Below are positions 17,931 through 26,349 of a stretch of DNA of 64,000 nt, piece after piece. The notes below the pieces were generated by a model that saw only the letters and a program-made list of their open reading frames with translations, ran no database searches and was not told where the DNA came from. Position 1 is the first letter of the stretch. Each line of letters starts with the position of its first letter. This stretch comes from JAPPLB01 sp965208945 (lineage in GTDB: Bacteria > Acidobacteriota > Terriglobia > Bryobacterales > UBA6623), in contig OZ242366.1 of NCBI GenBank assembly GCA_965208945.1, positions 1,302,001 through 1,366,000 of the forward strand, read 5' to 3'. Made by a program: the position numbers and the translations under genes.

Positions 17931-18228
17931 GGGTTCTCCCTAATGCCCGGAGACCCAGATTAATAGACAAGCCCGTGTCTAAAGTCCCGTGGAAGGCGCG
18001 GCGGGCTCCTGCGGTCGCTCGGCGCGAAGTGAGGAGGATGGCGATCCGGGTGATCTCCTCCGACGAACGACAAAGCCGACGGCCGCAAATGTCCGCCGCC
18101 CAAAGGGTTACGCGCCGCTTCCGCTCGGCCGCGCGGAGAGCGAGGCGCCACGTTCCTGGAACGGCTAGGCGTTACGCCATCAGCCTCAGGGCGCGTAACG
18201 CCGCCCGCGTGACTTTTGACACGGGCTG

Positions 18229-18436
18229 CTAGCCTGCATTCTCACCAAGTGGCGAGATGAAGTGCGTGAGAGGGCCGTCAGGACCAGGCGCAAGCCGGGC
18301 GGAGGAAAAAGGCGCGAGCCGCTTGGCGCGCGCAGGCGTACTTGAACAGTACGTCGAGCACGGCAAGCAAGCGCAACGAAGTCCTGGAGGTCGTATGGCG
18401 TGCTTCGGCCGTCGGGTGGTGAGACATGCAGGCTTA
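18229..18436. repeat. MITE-A copy 2, complete
   Basis: A full-length copy with left end CTAGCCTGCATTCTCACC and right end GGTGGTGAGACATGCAGG. The right flank is CTTA instead of CTAG, so the duplication is imperfect or mutated. It shares its left CTAG with the right end of MITE-B. The interior is close to copies 1 and 9, including the GTAC hairpin and the purine-rich segment between two GGCGCRAGCC repeats. Confidence 0.85.
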
Positions 18437-18580
18437 GACCGCACGGCGGACTCTGCTCCGCCGTTTCCGTGAGCGGGAGAGCTCTTGTCTCCTCATCCCC
18501 ATGCCAGCTGTTCGGTGGTGTCTTGATTTCGCGTTGATGAGGATTCCTCTTGAAAATGACCCGTGCGAGGAGCATACTCT

Positions 18581-18907
18581 ATGCAACCATTCCCGCACAG
18601 CGATTCCCCGCAACGGAGCATGAAGATGAGCACCGAACCGATTCCGGCTCCGCCTTCCATGACCACCGAGGAGATTGCCAGTCTTGGCAGGAAACTCTAC
18701 GATGAACGCCATCGTGAAAGCCTTGAAGAGAAGCACCGAGGGAAGTTTGTCGCCGTTGATGTGACCACCGGCAAAGCCTACATGGCAGAGCACTCCGAGG
18801 AGGCGCTCGAGAAAGCCTACGACGGATCGCCTGAAGGGTTTTTCTATTTGATCCGTATAGGCTTTCCTGCCGCCTTCAGTTTGAGCTCTTCCCCGCTGCA
18901 TGTCTGA
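18581..18907 (+). CDS. Small protein, DUF5678-like, partner of aspartic protease
   Basis: A 108-residue protein. The ATG at 18581 is chosen for the AGGAG site 8 bases upstream; a GTG at 18563 and ATGs at 18620/18626 are alternatives. The middle (residues about 45-95) reads GKFVAVDVTTGKAYMAEHSEEALEKAYDGSPEGFFYLIRIG. This resembles the DUF5678 pattern of a short beta hairpin, an acidic helix and a strand ending in a hydrophobic-Arg-hydrophobic-Gly motif. It overlaps the next gene by 8 bases, so the two are translationally coupled. Function is unknown; a substrate or partner of the protease is a guess. Confidence 0.6.
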   Translation: MQPFPHSDSPQRSMKMSTEPIPAPPSMTTEEIASLGRKLYDERHRESLEEKHRGKFVAVDVTTGKAYMAEHSEEALEKAYDGSPEGFFYLIRIGFPAAFSLSSSPLHV

Positions 18908-19304
18908 CAACATTTTCGGCTTTTTTGACGAGCGCGGTTTTCCCTGCATGAAATTCGACTTGCAGGCGGAGAACAGCCCCATTCCCAAGAGAACACTGAC
19001 AGGAATCATCGACACGGGATCTACGGGATTTCTTCAAATCCCCCAGGACATCGCAGTACAACTGTCCTTCGCGGAGCCAGAGCCCCGATCAGCCGTGGAC
19101 GTAGGGTTCGGCGACGGGAGGTCCAGACTGTGTCCAATGGTACGGGGTTACGCGACACTGGGGAGTGAAACCAAGGCAGGATCGGTGATCGTGGCCCCAG
19201 GCGGGCGCATCTTGATCGGGATGTCCTTCTTGAGAGCTTTCAGGAAGGCACTATTCGTTTCTACGAGTTCCGGCGTCAAGTTGATACCCGACGAGTTGCC
19301 GTAG
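18900..19304 (+). CDS. Clan AA (retropepsin-like) aspartic protease domain protein
   Basis: A 134-residue protein without signal peptide. GIIDTGSTGFLQIP (about residues 35-48) is the Asp-Thr-Gly active-site motif of retropepsin-like proteases, and GGRILIGMSFLRAF near residue 105 is the paired hydrophobic-hydrophobic-Gly motif. A single copy of the active site means it would act as a dimer, like viral retropepsins. Such stand-alone domains are widespread but poorly understood in bacteria. The gene overlaps the preceding small gene by 8 bases. MITE-A copy 2 lies about 150 bases upstream of the pair. Confidence 0.78.
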   Translation: MSDNIFGFFDERGFPCMKFDLQAENSPIPKRTLTGIIDTGSTGFLQIPQDIAVQLSFAEPEPRSAVDVGFGDGRSRLCPMVRGYATLGSETKAGSVIVAPGGRILIGMSFLRAFRKALFVSTSSGVKLIPDELP

Positions 19305-19444
19305 CACTACCCGAGATCCGGGTGCGATTCATCCTTTTCTTTGAACCAACGCGGAATGGAGACACTACATGCTGTTCCCTTGCAGTGGACAACAGGAATA
19401 GAATAGATAGGCGGAAACATCGTTCAAGGATTGCTACTACAGAA

Positions 19445-22400
19445 ATGAAGGCGCCGTACCTAACCAAGACCGTCGCATCTTCGGCAAGTCGATCCGCGAG
19501 ACGCTTCCTTGCCTTGGCCCTGCTCAGCGTGTTGCCCATCGCTGTCCACGCTGCCCCCAACAGCGCCGCTGTCGATTTCCAACGTCAAGTCCGTCCCGCG
19601 CTCTCCGACGCCTGTTTCCAATGTCATGGCCCCGACCCGACCACGCGGCTCTCCGGCTTGCGGCTGGATACCCGCGAGGGCGCTTTCGGCAGCCGGCCCG
19701 CCGGCGTGCCCATTGTCCCCGGCGACCCGGAAAGCAGTCTCGTCTACCAGCGCATCACCAACCCGGACAAGGCCCGGCGCATGCCGCCCGAATACTCTCA
19801 CAAGGAGCTGGAGCCCGAGCAGATCGACACCATCCGCCAATGGATCGAGCAAGGCGCCAACTGGGAGGAGCATTGGGCTTTCACGAATCCGGAACGCCCC
19901 GATCTTCCTCGAGTCGACAACACCGGCTGGGTCCGCAATCCGATTGACCGCTTCATCCTCGCGCGTCTTGATGCAGAGGGACTGGAGCCGGCTCCCGAAG
20001 CCGGCCGCCGCTCGCTGATCCGCCGCGCCTCCCTCGACATCACCGGCCTGCCGCCCACTCCGGAGCAGGTCGAATCGTTCGTCAACGATTCATCGCCCGA
20101 TGCCTACGAGAATCTCGTCGACACCCTGATGCGCAGCGAGGCCTACGGCGAGCACCGCGCGCGTTACTGGCTCGACGCCGCCCGCTACGCCGATACCCAC
20201 GGCCTGCACCACGACAACTACCGCGAGATGTGGCCCTACCGCGACTGGGTCATCCGCGCCTTCAACCGCAATCAGCCCTTCGACGAGTTCACCGTCGAGC
20301 AAATTGCCGGCGACCTGCTTCCCGACCCCACCAAGGAACAGCAGATCGCCACCGGATTCCACCGCTGCAACATCACCACCAGCGAAGGCGGCTCTATCGC
20401 CGAGGAAGTCCTCGTGATGTACGCCAAAGACCGGGTTGACACCACCGGCACCGTTTGGCTCGGCCTGACGGTCGGCTGTGCGACTTGCCACGACCACAAG
20501 TTCGACCCCATCGCGCAAAAAGACTTTTATTCAATGGCCGCCTTCTTCCGCAACACCACGCAGAAGGCGATGGACGGCAACTACTACGACACCCCGCCGG
20601 CGCTGCTTCTGCCTCCGCCTGACGATGAAGCCCGCTGGCGGCAACTTCGGACCGAAGAACCCGCCGCAAGAGAGAATCTCGATCAGGTGCGTCGGCAAGC
20701 ACGGAACGACTTCGACAACTGGCTGCGCGCCCAAAAGAAGATTCAGCTTGAGACGGGCCGCTTTGACCCCTCGGAGGTCCTTTCCCTCGAACTGGATCGT
20801 CAAGCGAATGCTCGCTTGGGTTCGACCATCATGCCGCTCCAACTCGAAGGAGGCGGAAAGGTCAAACGCGAATCGCGCACCCGCGTCCTGCACTTGTCGG
20901 AGAAAGCGTATGCCGCGCTGCCGGGCTTCCCTTCCCTCAAGGCCGACGAGCCGTTCACGGTGGCGCTGGCGTTCCGTTTGCATGAAGGCGCCGATTCGGG
21001 GACCCTCATCAGCCAGAACGACCCCGGCAACGAAGACCGCGGCTGGCGGATCGATCTCGCCAAGGGCCTGCCTAGTCTCACGCTGCGTGTACAGGACGGC
21101 CGCGCCATCGGCCGCAAGGCCACCGGCGACCGCCGTGCCGAAGCCGGTTCCTGGCATCATATCGCCGTCACCTATGACGGCGAACGGCAGCGAACCGGCA
21201 TCACGCTTTATCTTGACGGCAAGGAGTTGCCGATCGAGAACACCGGCCGCGCCATTCAAACCCTGCGGGGGCCGATCCACACCGAGGAGCCCTTGCTGAT
21301 CGGCGCCAGTCTCGCCGAAGACGGCTCGAAAAGCAGGTTCCTGAACGCGTCGATCCGTGACCTCCGAATCCTCAACCGCGCCGTGACCGAAGCCGAAGCG
21401 CCGTTGCTTGCCCGCTGGGATTCTCTGGCCACGGCCCGCGGCAAAGCCCCGCGCAAACTGAACTACAAGGCAAAGGCATCCCTCGAGTCCTACTACCTCC
21501 TCCGACACAATGAGGCCTACCGCGGCGCCGATGAAAAACTGGCCAACCTGGAAACCGAGCGCGACGCGATCCTGCGTCGCAGTTCCGTGACGCACGTCAT
21601 GCGCGAGAAGGAAGACTCCGACCCCATGGCGAACATCCTCTATCGCGGCATGTACGACCAGAAACGCGAAGAGGTCCAGCCCGCCACGCCGGGCGTGCTT
21701 CCGCCGATGGACCCTTCGCTTCCCCGCAACCGTCTCGGCCTCGCGAAGTGGCTCGTCGATGATGCGAATCCGCTCACCGCCCGTGTCACCGTCAATCGCT
21801 TTTGGCAGGAGATCTTCGGCGCCGGCATCGTGAAGACCTCCGAGGATTTCGGCTCGCAGGGCGAGGCCCCCAGCAATCCCGAACTTCTCGACTGGCTGGC
21901 CGTCGAGTTCCGCGAGTCCGGCTGGGACATGAAGCACATGTTCCGGCTCATGCTCACTTCCGCCGCCTACCGGCAGTCTGCCGCGATCACGGCGGGGAAG
22001 CTCAAGAGTGATCCGGACAACCGGCTGTTCTCCCGCGGCCCGCGCTTCCGCATGGACGGCGAGATGATCCGCGACCACGCCTTGTCCGCCGCTGGCCTGC
22101 TCTCGGATCAAATCGGTGGCCCCAGCGTCAAGCCCTATCAGCCATCGGGGGTCTGGGAAGCCGTGGCGATGATCGGCAGCAATACGCGGTTCTATGAACA
22201 GGATCACGGCGATCGGCTCTATCGCCGCAGCCTGTATACCTTCTGGAAACGCGCCGCGCCCCCTCCCGCGATGACCGTTCTCAACGCGCCGACCCGTGAG
22301 TTCTGCGCCGTCCGCCGCGAACGCACCAATACGCCCTTGCAGGCGCTGCTCACGATGAACGGCCCGCAGTTCTTCGAAGCCGCCCGCCATCTGGCGCAGC

Positions 22401-22672
22401 GAGCGCTTGGCTCGTCGCGGCAACTCGATGAGCAGCTCGACTTCATGTCCGACAGGCTGCTCGCCCGTCGGCTCGACGATCGCGAACGCGCCATCGCCGG
22501 CGCCGCCTATCAAGACTACCTGCGCTACTACGACTCGAATCCTGATCAGGCCCGCCGCGCCCTTCTGGTCGGGGACTCGGAACCGGAATCAACCCTGCCG
22601 CGGCCCGAGTTCGCCGCGCTGACCATGGTTGCCAATCAACTCATGAATCTCGACGAGGTGTTGAACAAATGA
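19445..22672 (+). CDS. Exported PSCyt1-DUF1549-LamG-DUF1553 protein
   Basis: A 1075-residue protein. ATG 19445 gives a proper signal peptide (FLALALLSVLPIAVHAAP); the frame continues 41 codons upstream without signal features. Domains in order: planctomycete cytochrome C domain with CFQCH near residue 60; DUF1549 (about 165-375) ending with a second haem-type motif CATCHDHKFDPI; a concanavalin/LamG-like domain (about 485-655, with WHHIAVTYDGE and LYLDGKEL); DUF1553 (about 755-1010, with NPLTARVTVNRFWQEIFG). The stop overlaps the next start as ATGA. This is one of three DUF1553/DUF1501 sets in the window. They are presumed to act together on extracellular substrates that are not known. Confidence 0.93.
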   Translation: MKAPYLTKTVASSASRSARRFLALALLSVLPIAVHAAPNSAAVDFQRQVRPALSDACFQCHGPDPTTRLSGLRLDTREGAFGSRPAGVPIVPGDPESSLVYQRITNPDKARRMPPEYSHKELEPEQIDTIRQWIEQGANWEEHWAFTNPERPDLPRVDNTGWVRNPIDRFILARLDAEGLEPAPEAGRRSLIRRASLDITGLPPTPEQVESFVNDSSPDAYENLVDTLMRSEAYGEHRARYWLDAARYADTHGLHHDNYREMWPYRDWVIRAFNRNQPFDEFTVEQIAGDLLPDPTKEQQIATGFHRCNITTSEGGSIAEEVLVMYAKDRVDTTGTVWLGLTVGCATCHDHKFDPIAQKDFYSMAAFFRNTTQKAMDGNYYDTPPALLLPPPDDEARWRQLRTEEPAARENLDQVRRQARNDFDNWLRAQKKIQLETGRFDPSEVLSLELDRQANARLGSTIMPLQLEGGGKVKRESRTRVLHLSEKAYAALPGFPSLKADEPFTVALAFRLHEGADSGTLISQNDPGNEDRGWRIDLAKGLPSLTLRVQDGRAIGRKATGDRRAEAGSWHHIAVTYDGERQRTGITLYLDGKELPIENTGRAIQTLRGPIHTEEPLLIGASLAEDGSKSRFLNASIRDLRILNRAVTEAEAPLLARWDSLATARGKAPRKLNYKAKASLESYYLLRHNEAYRGADEKLANLETERDAILRRSSVTHVMREKEDSDPMANILYRGMYDQKREEVQPATPGVLPPMDPSLPRNRLGLAKWLVDDANPLTARVTVNRFWQEIFGAGIVKTSEDFGSQGEAPSNPELLDWLAVEFRESGWDMKHMFRLMLTSAAYRQSAAITAGKLKSDPDNRLFSRGPRFRMDGEMIRDHALSAAGLLSDQIGGPSVKPYQPSGVWEAVAMIGSNTRFYEQDHGDRLYRRSLYTFWKRAAPPPAMTVLNAPTREFCAVRRERTNTPLQALLTMNGPQFFEAARHLAQRALGSSRQLDEQLDFMSDRLLARRLDDRERAIAGAAYQDYLRYYDSNPDQARRALLVGDSEPESTLPRPEFAALTMVANQLMNLDEVLNK

Positions 22673-24156
22673 GCGCTCACCGTTTGTTGCCCGACAACCT
22701 TTGTGATGAAGCGGTTCGCATCGAAACCCGCCGCCAGTTCTTCGGCCGCGGCGCGCGCGGTCTTGGCGCTCTAGCTCTTGCCTCGCTCATGGACCGGGAT
22801 GTTCATGCCGCCGCGAAGATTGCTGCCACGGAAGGCCTCCCCTCCCTGCCTCACTTCGCTCCTAAAGCCACCCGGGCCATCTATCTGCACATGGTCGGCG
22901 CGCCGCCCCAGATGGAGATGTTCGACTACAAGCCGGTCATGAACGACTGGTACGACAAGGATCTTCCCGATTCCGTCCGCCAGGGTCAGCGCCTCACCAC
23001 CATGACCTCCGACCAGGAGCGTTTCCCGATCGTTCCTTCGAAGTTCGCGTTCCAGCAACACGGCCGGAGCGGAACCTGGATCTCCGAGTTGATGCCCTAC
23101 ACCGCGCGCATGGCCGACGACGTCGCCGTCATCCGCTCCCTGCACACCGAGGCGATCAACCACGAGCCCGCGATCACCTTCATCCAAACCGGCCGCCAGG
23201 TCCCCGAGCGGCCCTGCATCGGTTCATGGATCACCTACGGACTGGGCAGCATGAATCGCGACCTGCCGACATTCGTCGTCCTCAAAGCCAGCCACTCGCA
23301 CCCCAAGGCCGGCGTCCAGGCCATCTCGGCGCGCTTGTGGAGTTCCGGTTTCCTCTCGTCGGAATACGCCGGCGTCGCCCTGCGCTCCGGTGCCGACCCG
23401 GTCCTCTACATCAACAACCCCGAGGGCGTCCCGCCTCGAATCCGCCGCCGTATGCTCGACTCGCTCGGCGAAATGAATCGCGTGCGCCATGAAAAGATCG
23501 GCGACCCGGAGACGCTCGCCCGCATCGAGCAGTACGAGATGGCTTTCCGCATGCAATCCTCGGTGCCGGAGCTTACCGACCTCACCAGGGAATCCGAGGC
23601 CACTCTCAAGATGTATGGAGACGACGTGCACTCGCCGGGCACCTTCGCCCACACCTGCCTGATGGCGCGCCGCCTCGTCGAGCGTGACGTTCGTTTCGTT
23701 CAGATCTACCACCGCGGCTGGGATGTCCACGGGCGGTTGCCGCAGGTCCTGCCCAGTCAATGCAAAGACGTGGATCAGGGCGCTTGGGCTCTCGTCCAGG
23801 ATCTCAAGCAACGCGGCTTGCTCGACGAGACCCTCATCATCTGGGGCGGTGAATTCGGCCGCACCGTCTATTGCCAGGGCAAGCTCACCGAGCAGACCTA
23901 TGGCCGCGACCACCATCCTCGTTGCTTCAGCATCTGGATGGCCGGCGGCGGCATCAAGGGCGGCGTCGTCCACGGCGAAACGGACGATTTCTCCTACAAC
24001 ATCGTTCGCGATCCGGTCCACGTGCGCGATCTGCAGGCAACCATTCTGCACCTGTTCGGCATCGACCACGAGCGTTTCACCTTCCGCCACCAGGGCCTCG
24101 ACAAACGGCTCACCGGAGTCGACCCCGCAAGCGTCGTCAAACCGGTTTTGGCCTGA
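22669..24156 (+). CDS. DUF1501 protein with Tat-like signal
   Basis: A 495-residue protein coupled to the preceding gene by a 4-base overlap. The N-terminus TRRQFFGRGARGLGALALASL has the twin-Arg pattern, so Tat export is likely. DUF1501 proteins belong to the alkaline phosphatase/sulfatase-like fold. Visible landmarks are YLHMVGAPPQMEMFDYKPV, HGRSGTWISELMPY, LPTFVVLKASHSHP, RRLVERDVRFVQIYHRGWDVHG, ETLIIWGGEFGRT and HHPRCFSIWMAGGGIKGG. Asp, His and Gly-rich loops sit where the fold binds metals. The enzymatic activity is not established. The pairing with DUF1553 proteins is conserved in PVC bacteria and Solibacter relatives. Confidence 0.93.
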   Translation: MSAHRLLPDNLCDEAVRIETRRQFFGRGARGLGALALASLMDRDVHAAAKIAATEGLPSLPHFAPKATRAIYLHMVGAPPQMEMFDYKPVMNDWYDKDLPDSVRQGQRLTTMTSDQERFPIVPSKFAFQQHGRSGTWISELMPYTARMADDVAVIRSLHTEAINHEPAITFIQTGRQVPERPCIGSWITYGLGSMNRDLPTFVVLKASHSHPKAGVQAISARLWSSGFLSSEYAGVALRSGADPVLYINNPEGVPPRIRRRMLDSLGEMNRVRHEKIGDPETLARIEQYEMAFRMQSSVPELTDLTRESEATLKMYGDDVHSPGTFAHTCLMARRLVERDVRFVQIYHRGWDVHGRLPQVLPSQCKDVDQGAWALVQDLKQRGLLDETLIIWGGEFGRTVYCQGKLTEQTYGRDHHPRCFSIWMAGGGIKGGVVHGETDDFSYNIVRDPVHVRDLQATILHLFGIDHERFTFRHQGLDKRLTGVDPASVVKPVLA

Positions 24157-24479
24157 GGACCCCGCAGACGAGAAAAGGCGCTGCCTCATATCAGAAAGAG
24201 CCGCGAGTCAAAGCCCCTACAGGTTCTGCTGTCCTTCGCAAGAGTGACCTTGACGGTTGACCTTCACCGCTCACCTCGTGTCGAGGCGAACTGCTTGAGG
24301 CTCCCAAGACACGAATCACGAGGCACGAGATACGAAACACGGCTTCTCAGCCGCAGGCCCTTCACCGCAAGCCGCAGTCCCCCGCGCCGGTACCACGGCC
24401 TGTAAGGTTTTCACGAATCACGAGACACGAATCACGAGACACGGCTTTTTTTCACGAATCGCGGCCTTTCCCCCTGACC
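24157..24479. repeat. Intergenic region with heptamer repeats and a decayed MITE-A arm
   Basis: No gene is visible in these 323 bases. 24262-24296 resembles the MITE-A left arm (CTCACCTCGTGTCGAGGCG compared with the CTCACCACGTGGCGAGGCG type). Two clusters of a CACGARN heptamer follow, at 24308-24342 and 24412-24466 (CACGAAT, CACGAGA, CACGAAA units ending in CACGGC and a T run). The same heptamer cluster occurs inside or beside several MITE-A copies. Confidence 0.65.
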
Positions 24480-26093
24480 ATGACCGTAACCGATCCCTAC
24501 GCGCGAAACACGAGTGACTATCGGGAACCGCCTCGCGGCTTTTGGGCGACCGCTCGGCACCTTGGGCCGGGGATGATCCTGGTGGGCTCGATCGTGGGCT
24601 CCGGAGAACTGATCCTCACCACCAAGTTGGGCGCGATGGCCGGCTTCGTCCTGCTGTGGTTCGTTCTGCTCTCCTGCTTTGTCAAAGCCGTCGTGCAGGC
24701 CGAGTTGACGCGCTACACCATCGCGAGCGGCCAGACGTTCTTGACCGTGTTCAACGCGATGCCTGGCCCTGCGGCGCCCCGACCGGGCTGGCTGACCTTG
24801 CCGTGGATGGCGGTGCTCGTGCTGGCCAGCATTGTGGCCGTTGCCGCCTTTGTGCGGCTCGATCCGGCATCGCAAACCACCACGGCGGCGCTGCTGATAG
24901 GCGCCTGCGTAGGCGTGGTATGCGTCGTTGCCGCCTGGATCCTGCGCCGGACTGGCGAAGAATCCAGGCGCCCGGTGCGCAGCAAGATGAACTGGTTCAC
25001 CTGGGTCTGGCTGGCGGCGACCTTGCTGATCTTTGTGAACTCGGGCGCGATTCTTGGGGGCGTGGGCCAGGTCGTCGAGATGGCCTTCCCGGGGCTCCTT
25101 GGTGAGGGAGGTGCGCGCTACTGGTCATTCTTGATCGCGATTCTCTCCGCGGCCCTGCTGCTCGGCGGCACCTACGCATCGATGGAGAAGATGTTCGTCA
25201 TCCTGGTGGCGGTCTTTACCGGGCTCACGGTCGTCTGCACGGTGATACTGCAATGGACCGGATACGCCGTCAGTTGGTCGCAGCTTGCCGGCGGTCTCTC
25301 GCTCGACGTGCCCAACGAGATCACCACGGCGCTGGTCCTCACCGCGCTGGCCATGTACGCCGGCACCGGCGTCGCCTTCGGTGAGATCTGGATCTACACC
25401 TACTGGTGTGTCGAGAAGGGTTATGCCCGCAACACCGGACGGATTCAACCCGGCGCAGCCTGGGCGAATCGGGCCAAAGGCTGGATTCGCGTCATGTACA
25501 CCGACGTGCTGGTGACCATGGTCGTCTATACCGTCAGCACCGTCTGCTTCTACTTGTTGGGGGCGGCCATCCTGTATGCGAAGGGACTCAACCCCGACGG
25601 ACGTGAAACGATCGTCATTCTGAGTTTGATGTACACCGAAAGCTTCGGCGATTGGGCCGCCACGTTGTTTCTGGTGGGGTCCTTTTTCGTCCTGCTGACC
25701 ACGGTGATGTCCGGCGCCGCCGGACACAGCCGGTTCCTCGCGGACTCGATGGCGGTGATCGGCCTCATCGACCCATCCGACTACGGGGCGCGGCTGAGGT
25801 TCATTCGTGCGTTCGTCGTCGTCTCGCTGGTCATTTATTCCATCGCCTACTGGCTCTTCGAGAACCCGCCGCAGATGCTGCTCATCACCAGCAGCATCAT
25901 TGCGGCAGTGATGTTTCCCGTCCTGGGCATGGGGGTTCTCTATCTGCGGCACCGCAAGCTGGATTCGAGGATCATTCCCGGCCCGCTGATAACCGGCTGG
26001 CTCTGGGTTTGCGCCATCGTCCTGGCGATCGTCTCCCCCGGCGGGGTTCTCATCGCCCTGGCAATCCAGGCCGGCTGGCTGAGCTTCGGCTGA
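24480..26093 (+). CDS. Nramp-like transporter lacking the canonical metal motifs
   Basis: A 537-residue membrane protein with about 11-12 hydrophobic segments. It opens with ARHLGPGMILVGSIVGSGEL, aligned with the Nramp TM1 sequence LGPGFL...DPGN. The metal-binding DPGN is replaced by a GSGE-like sequence, and no MPH motif is visible in the TM6 region (LTALAMYAGTGVAFGEIWIY). It therefore belongs to the divergent Nramp-related branch in which substrate is not the usual Mn2+/Fe2+. Proton-coupled transport of another ion or small molecule is possible. No clear ribosome site precedes ATG 24480. The last 40 codons are duplicated at 27165-27288. Confidence 0.85.
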   Translation: MTVTDPYARNTSDYREPPRGFWATARHLGPGMILVGSIVGSGELILTTKLGAMAGFVLLWFVLLSCFVKAVVQAELTRYTIASGQTFLTVFNAMPGPAAPRPGWLTLPWMAVLVLASIVAVAAFVRLDPASQTTTAALLIGACVGVVCVVAAWILRRTGEESRRPVRSKMNWFTWVWLAATLLIFVNSGAILGGVGQVVEMAFPGLLGEGGARYWSFLIAILSAALLLGGTYASMEKMFVILVAVFTGLTVVCTVILQWTGYAVSWSQLAGGLSLDVPNEITTALVLTALAMYAGTGVAFGEIWIYTYWCVEKGYARNTGRIQPGAAWANRAKGWIRVMYTDVLVTMVVYTVSTVCFYLLGAAILYAKGLNPDGRETIVILSLMYTESFGDWAATLFLVGSFFVLLTTVMSGAAGHSRFLADSMAVIGLIDPSDYGARLRFIRAFVVVSLVIYSIAYWLFENPPQMLLITSSIIAAVMFPVLGMGVLYLRHRKLDSRIIPGPLITGWLWVCAIVLAIVSPGGVLIALAIQAGWLSFG

Positions 26094-26287
26094 TCCGAAT
26101 GTAGCGGGCCCGCCCTGACACCGCTCTCATAACCTGCGCGGGATCGTCGCCTTGAGTACCGTTCAAACAGTTCGGCGGCACCCGCAACACCTGCTGGAAT
26201 CCGTGTTGTGAACACTCCACGCACATTTACACTACTACCGATTGACGGCCGCCAGCCCACGCTGTAGTATCCTGGGATATACTTGCT

Positions 26288-26331
26288 CCCCGCTCGACAC
26301 GCCTTAAGGCCTCGGGCGGGGTTATTTTTTG
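26288..26331 (+). terminator. Hairpin with T-run before the NYN gene
   Basis: CCCCGC (26288-26293) pairs with GCGGGG (26316-26321). The loop contains the palindrome GCCTTAAGGC, and the hairpin is followed by TTATTTTTT. This looks like an intrinsic terminator. It lies only about 20 bases before the NYN start, so it could terminate an upstream transcript or act as a leader attenuator. Confidence 0.6.
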
Positions 26332-26349
26332 CCCTATCCCTATAGGCCA

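Larger units (their letters stand above)
16740..17969 (-). mobile_element. IS110-family element 2 (1230 bases) inside MITE-B
   Basis: The boundaries were deduced from the MITE-B inverted repeat: AG (CT in element orientation) occurs at both junctions, 16740-16741 and 17970-17971, and is the probable crossover core. In element orientation the left end is the long non-coding side (17969 to 17765) and carries a bridge RNA. The recombinase follows, and the right end is about 75 bases. There are no terminal inverted repeats, as expected for IS110. Removing 16740-17969 restores the left end of MITE-B. Confidence 0.85.
16735..18232. repeat. MITE-B, interrupted by an IS110-family element
   Basis: Outside the IS110 element, 16735-16741 joined to 17972-18232 forms a 268-base repeat. 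Its ends are imperfect inverted repeats of about 28 bases: left CTAGC-AG-CCCGTGTC(T)AAAGTC, right the complement of CTAGCAGCCCGTGTCAAAAG. Both ends finish in CTAG. The interior is very GC-rich and contains further self-complementary stretches (GTTACGCGCC near 18107 and its complement near 18192). No gene is visible. The right CTAG is shared with the start of MITE-A copy 2. No second copy is seen in this window, so calling it a MITE rests on the inverted ends and CTAG flanks. Confidence 0.75.

Noticed and set aside
16760..18232. Long plus-strand reading frame of 490 codons
   Set aside because: It is antisense to the IS110 recombinase, crosses the element boundary into MITE-B and has no family-like sequence; high GC makes such frames common.
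20531..22513. Long minus-strand reading frame of 660 codons
   Set aside because: Antisense to the clearly real DUF1549/DUF1553 gene. Several similar antisense frames (1000-2235, 35287-37467, 40159-41439, 52903-54213) were rejected for the same reason.
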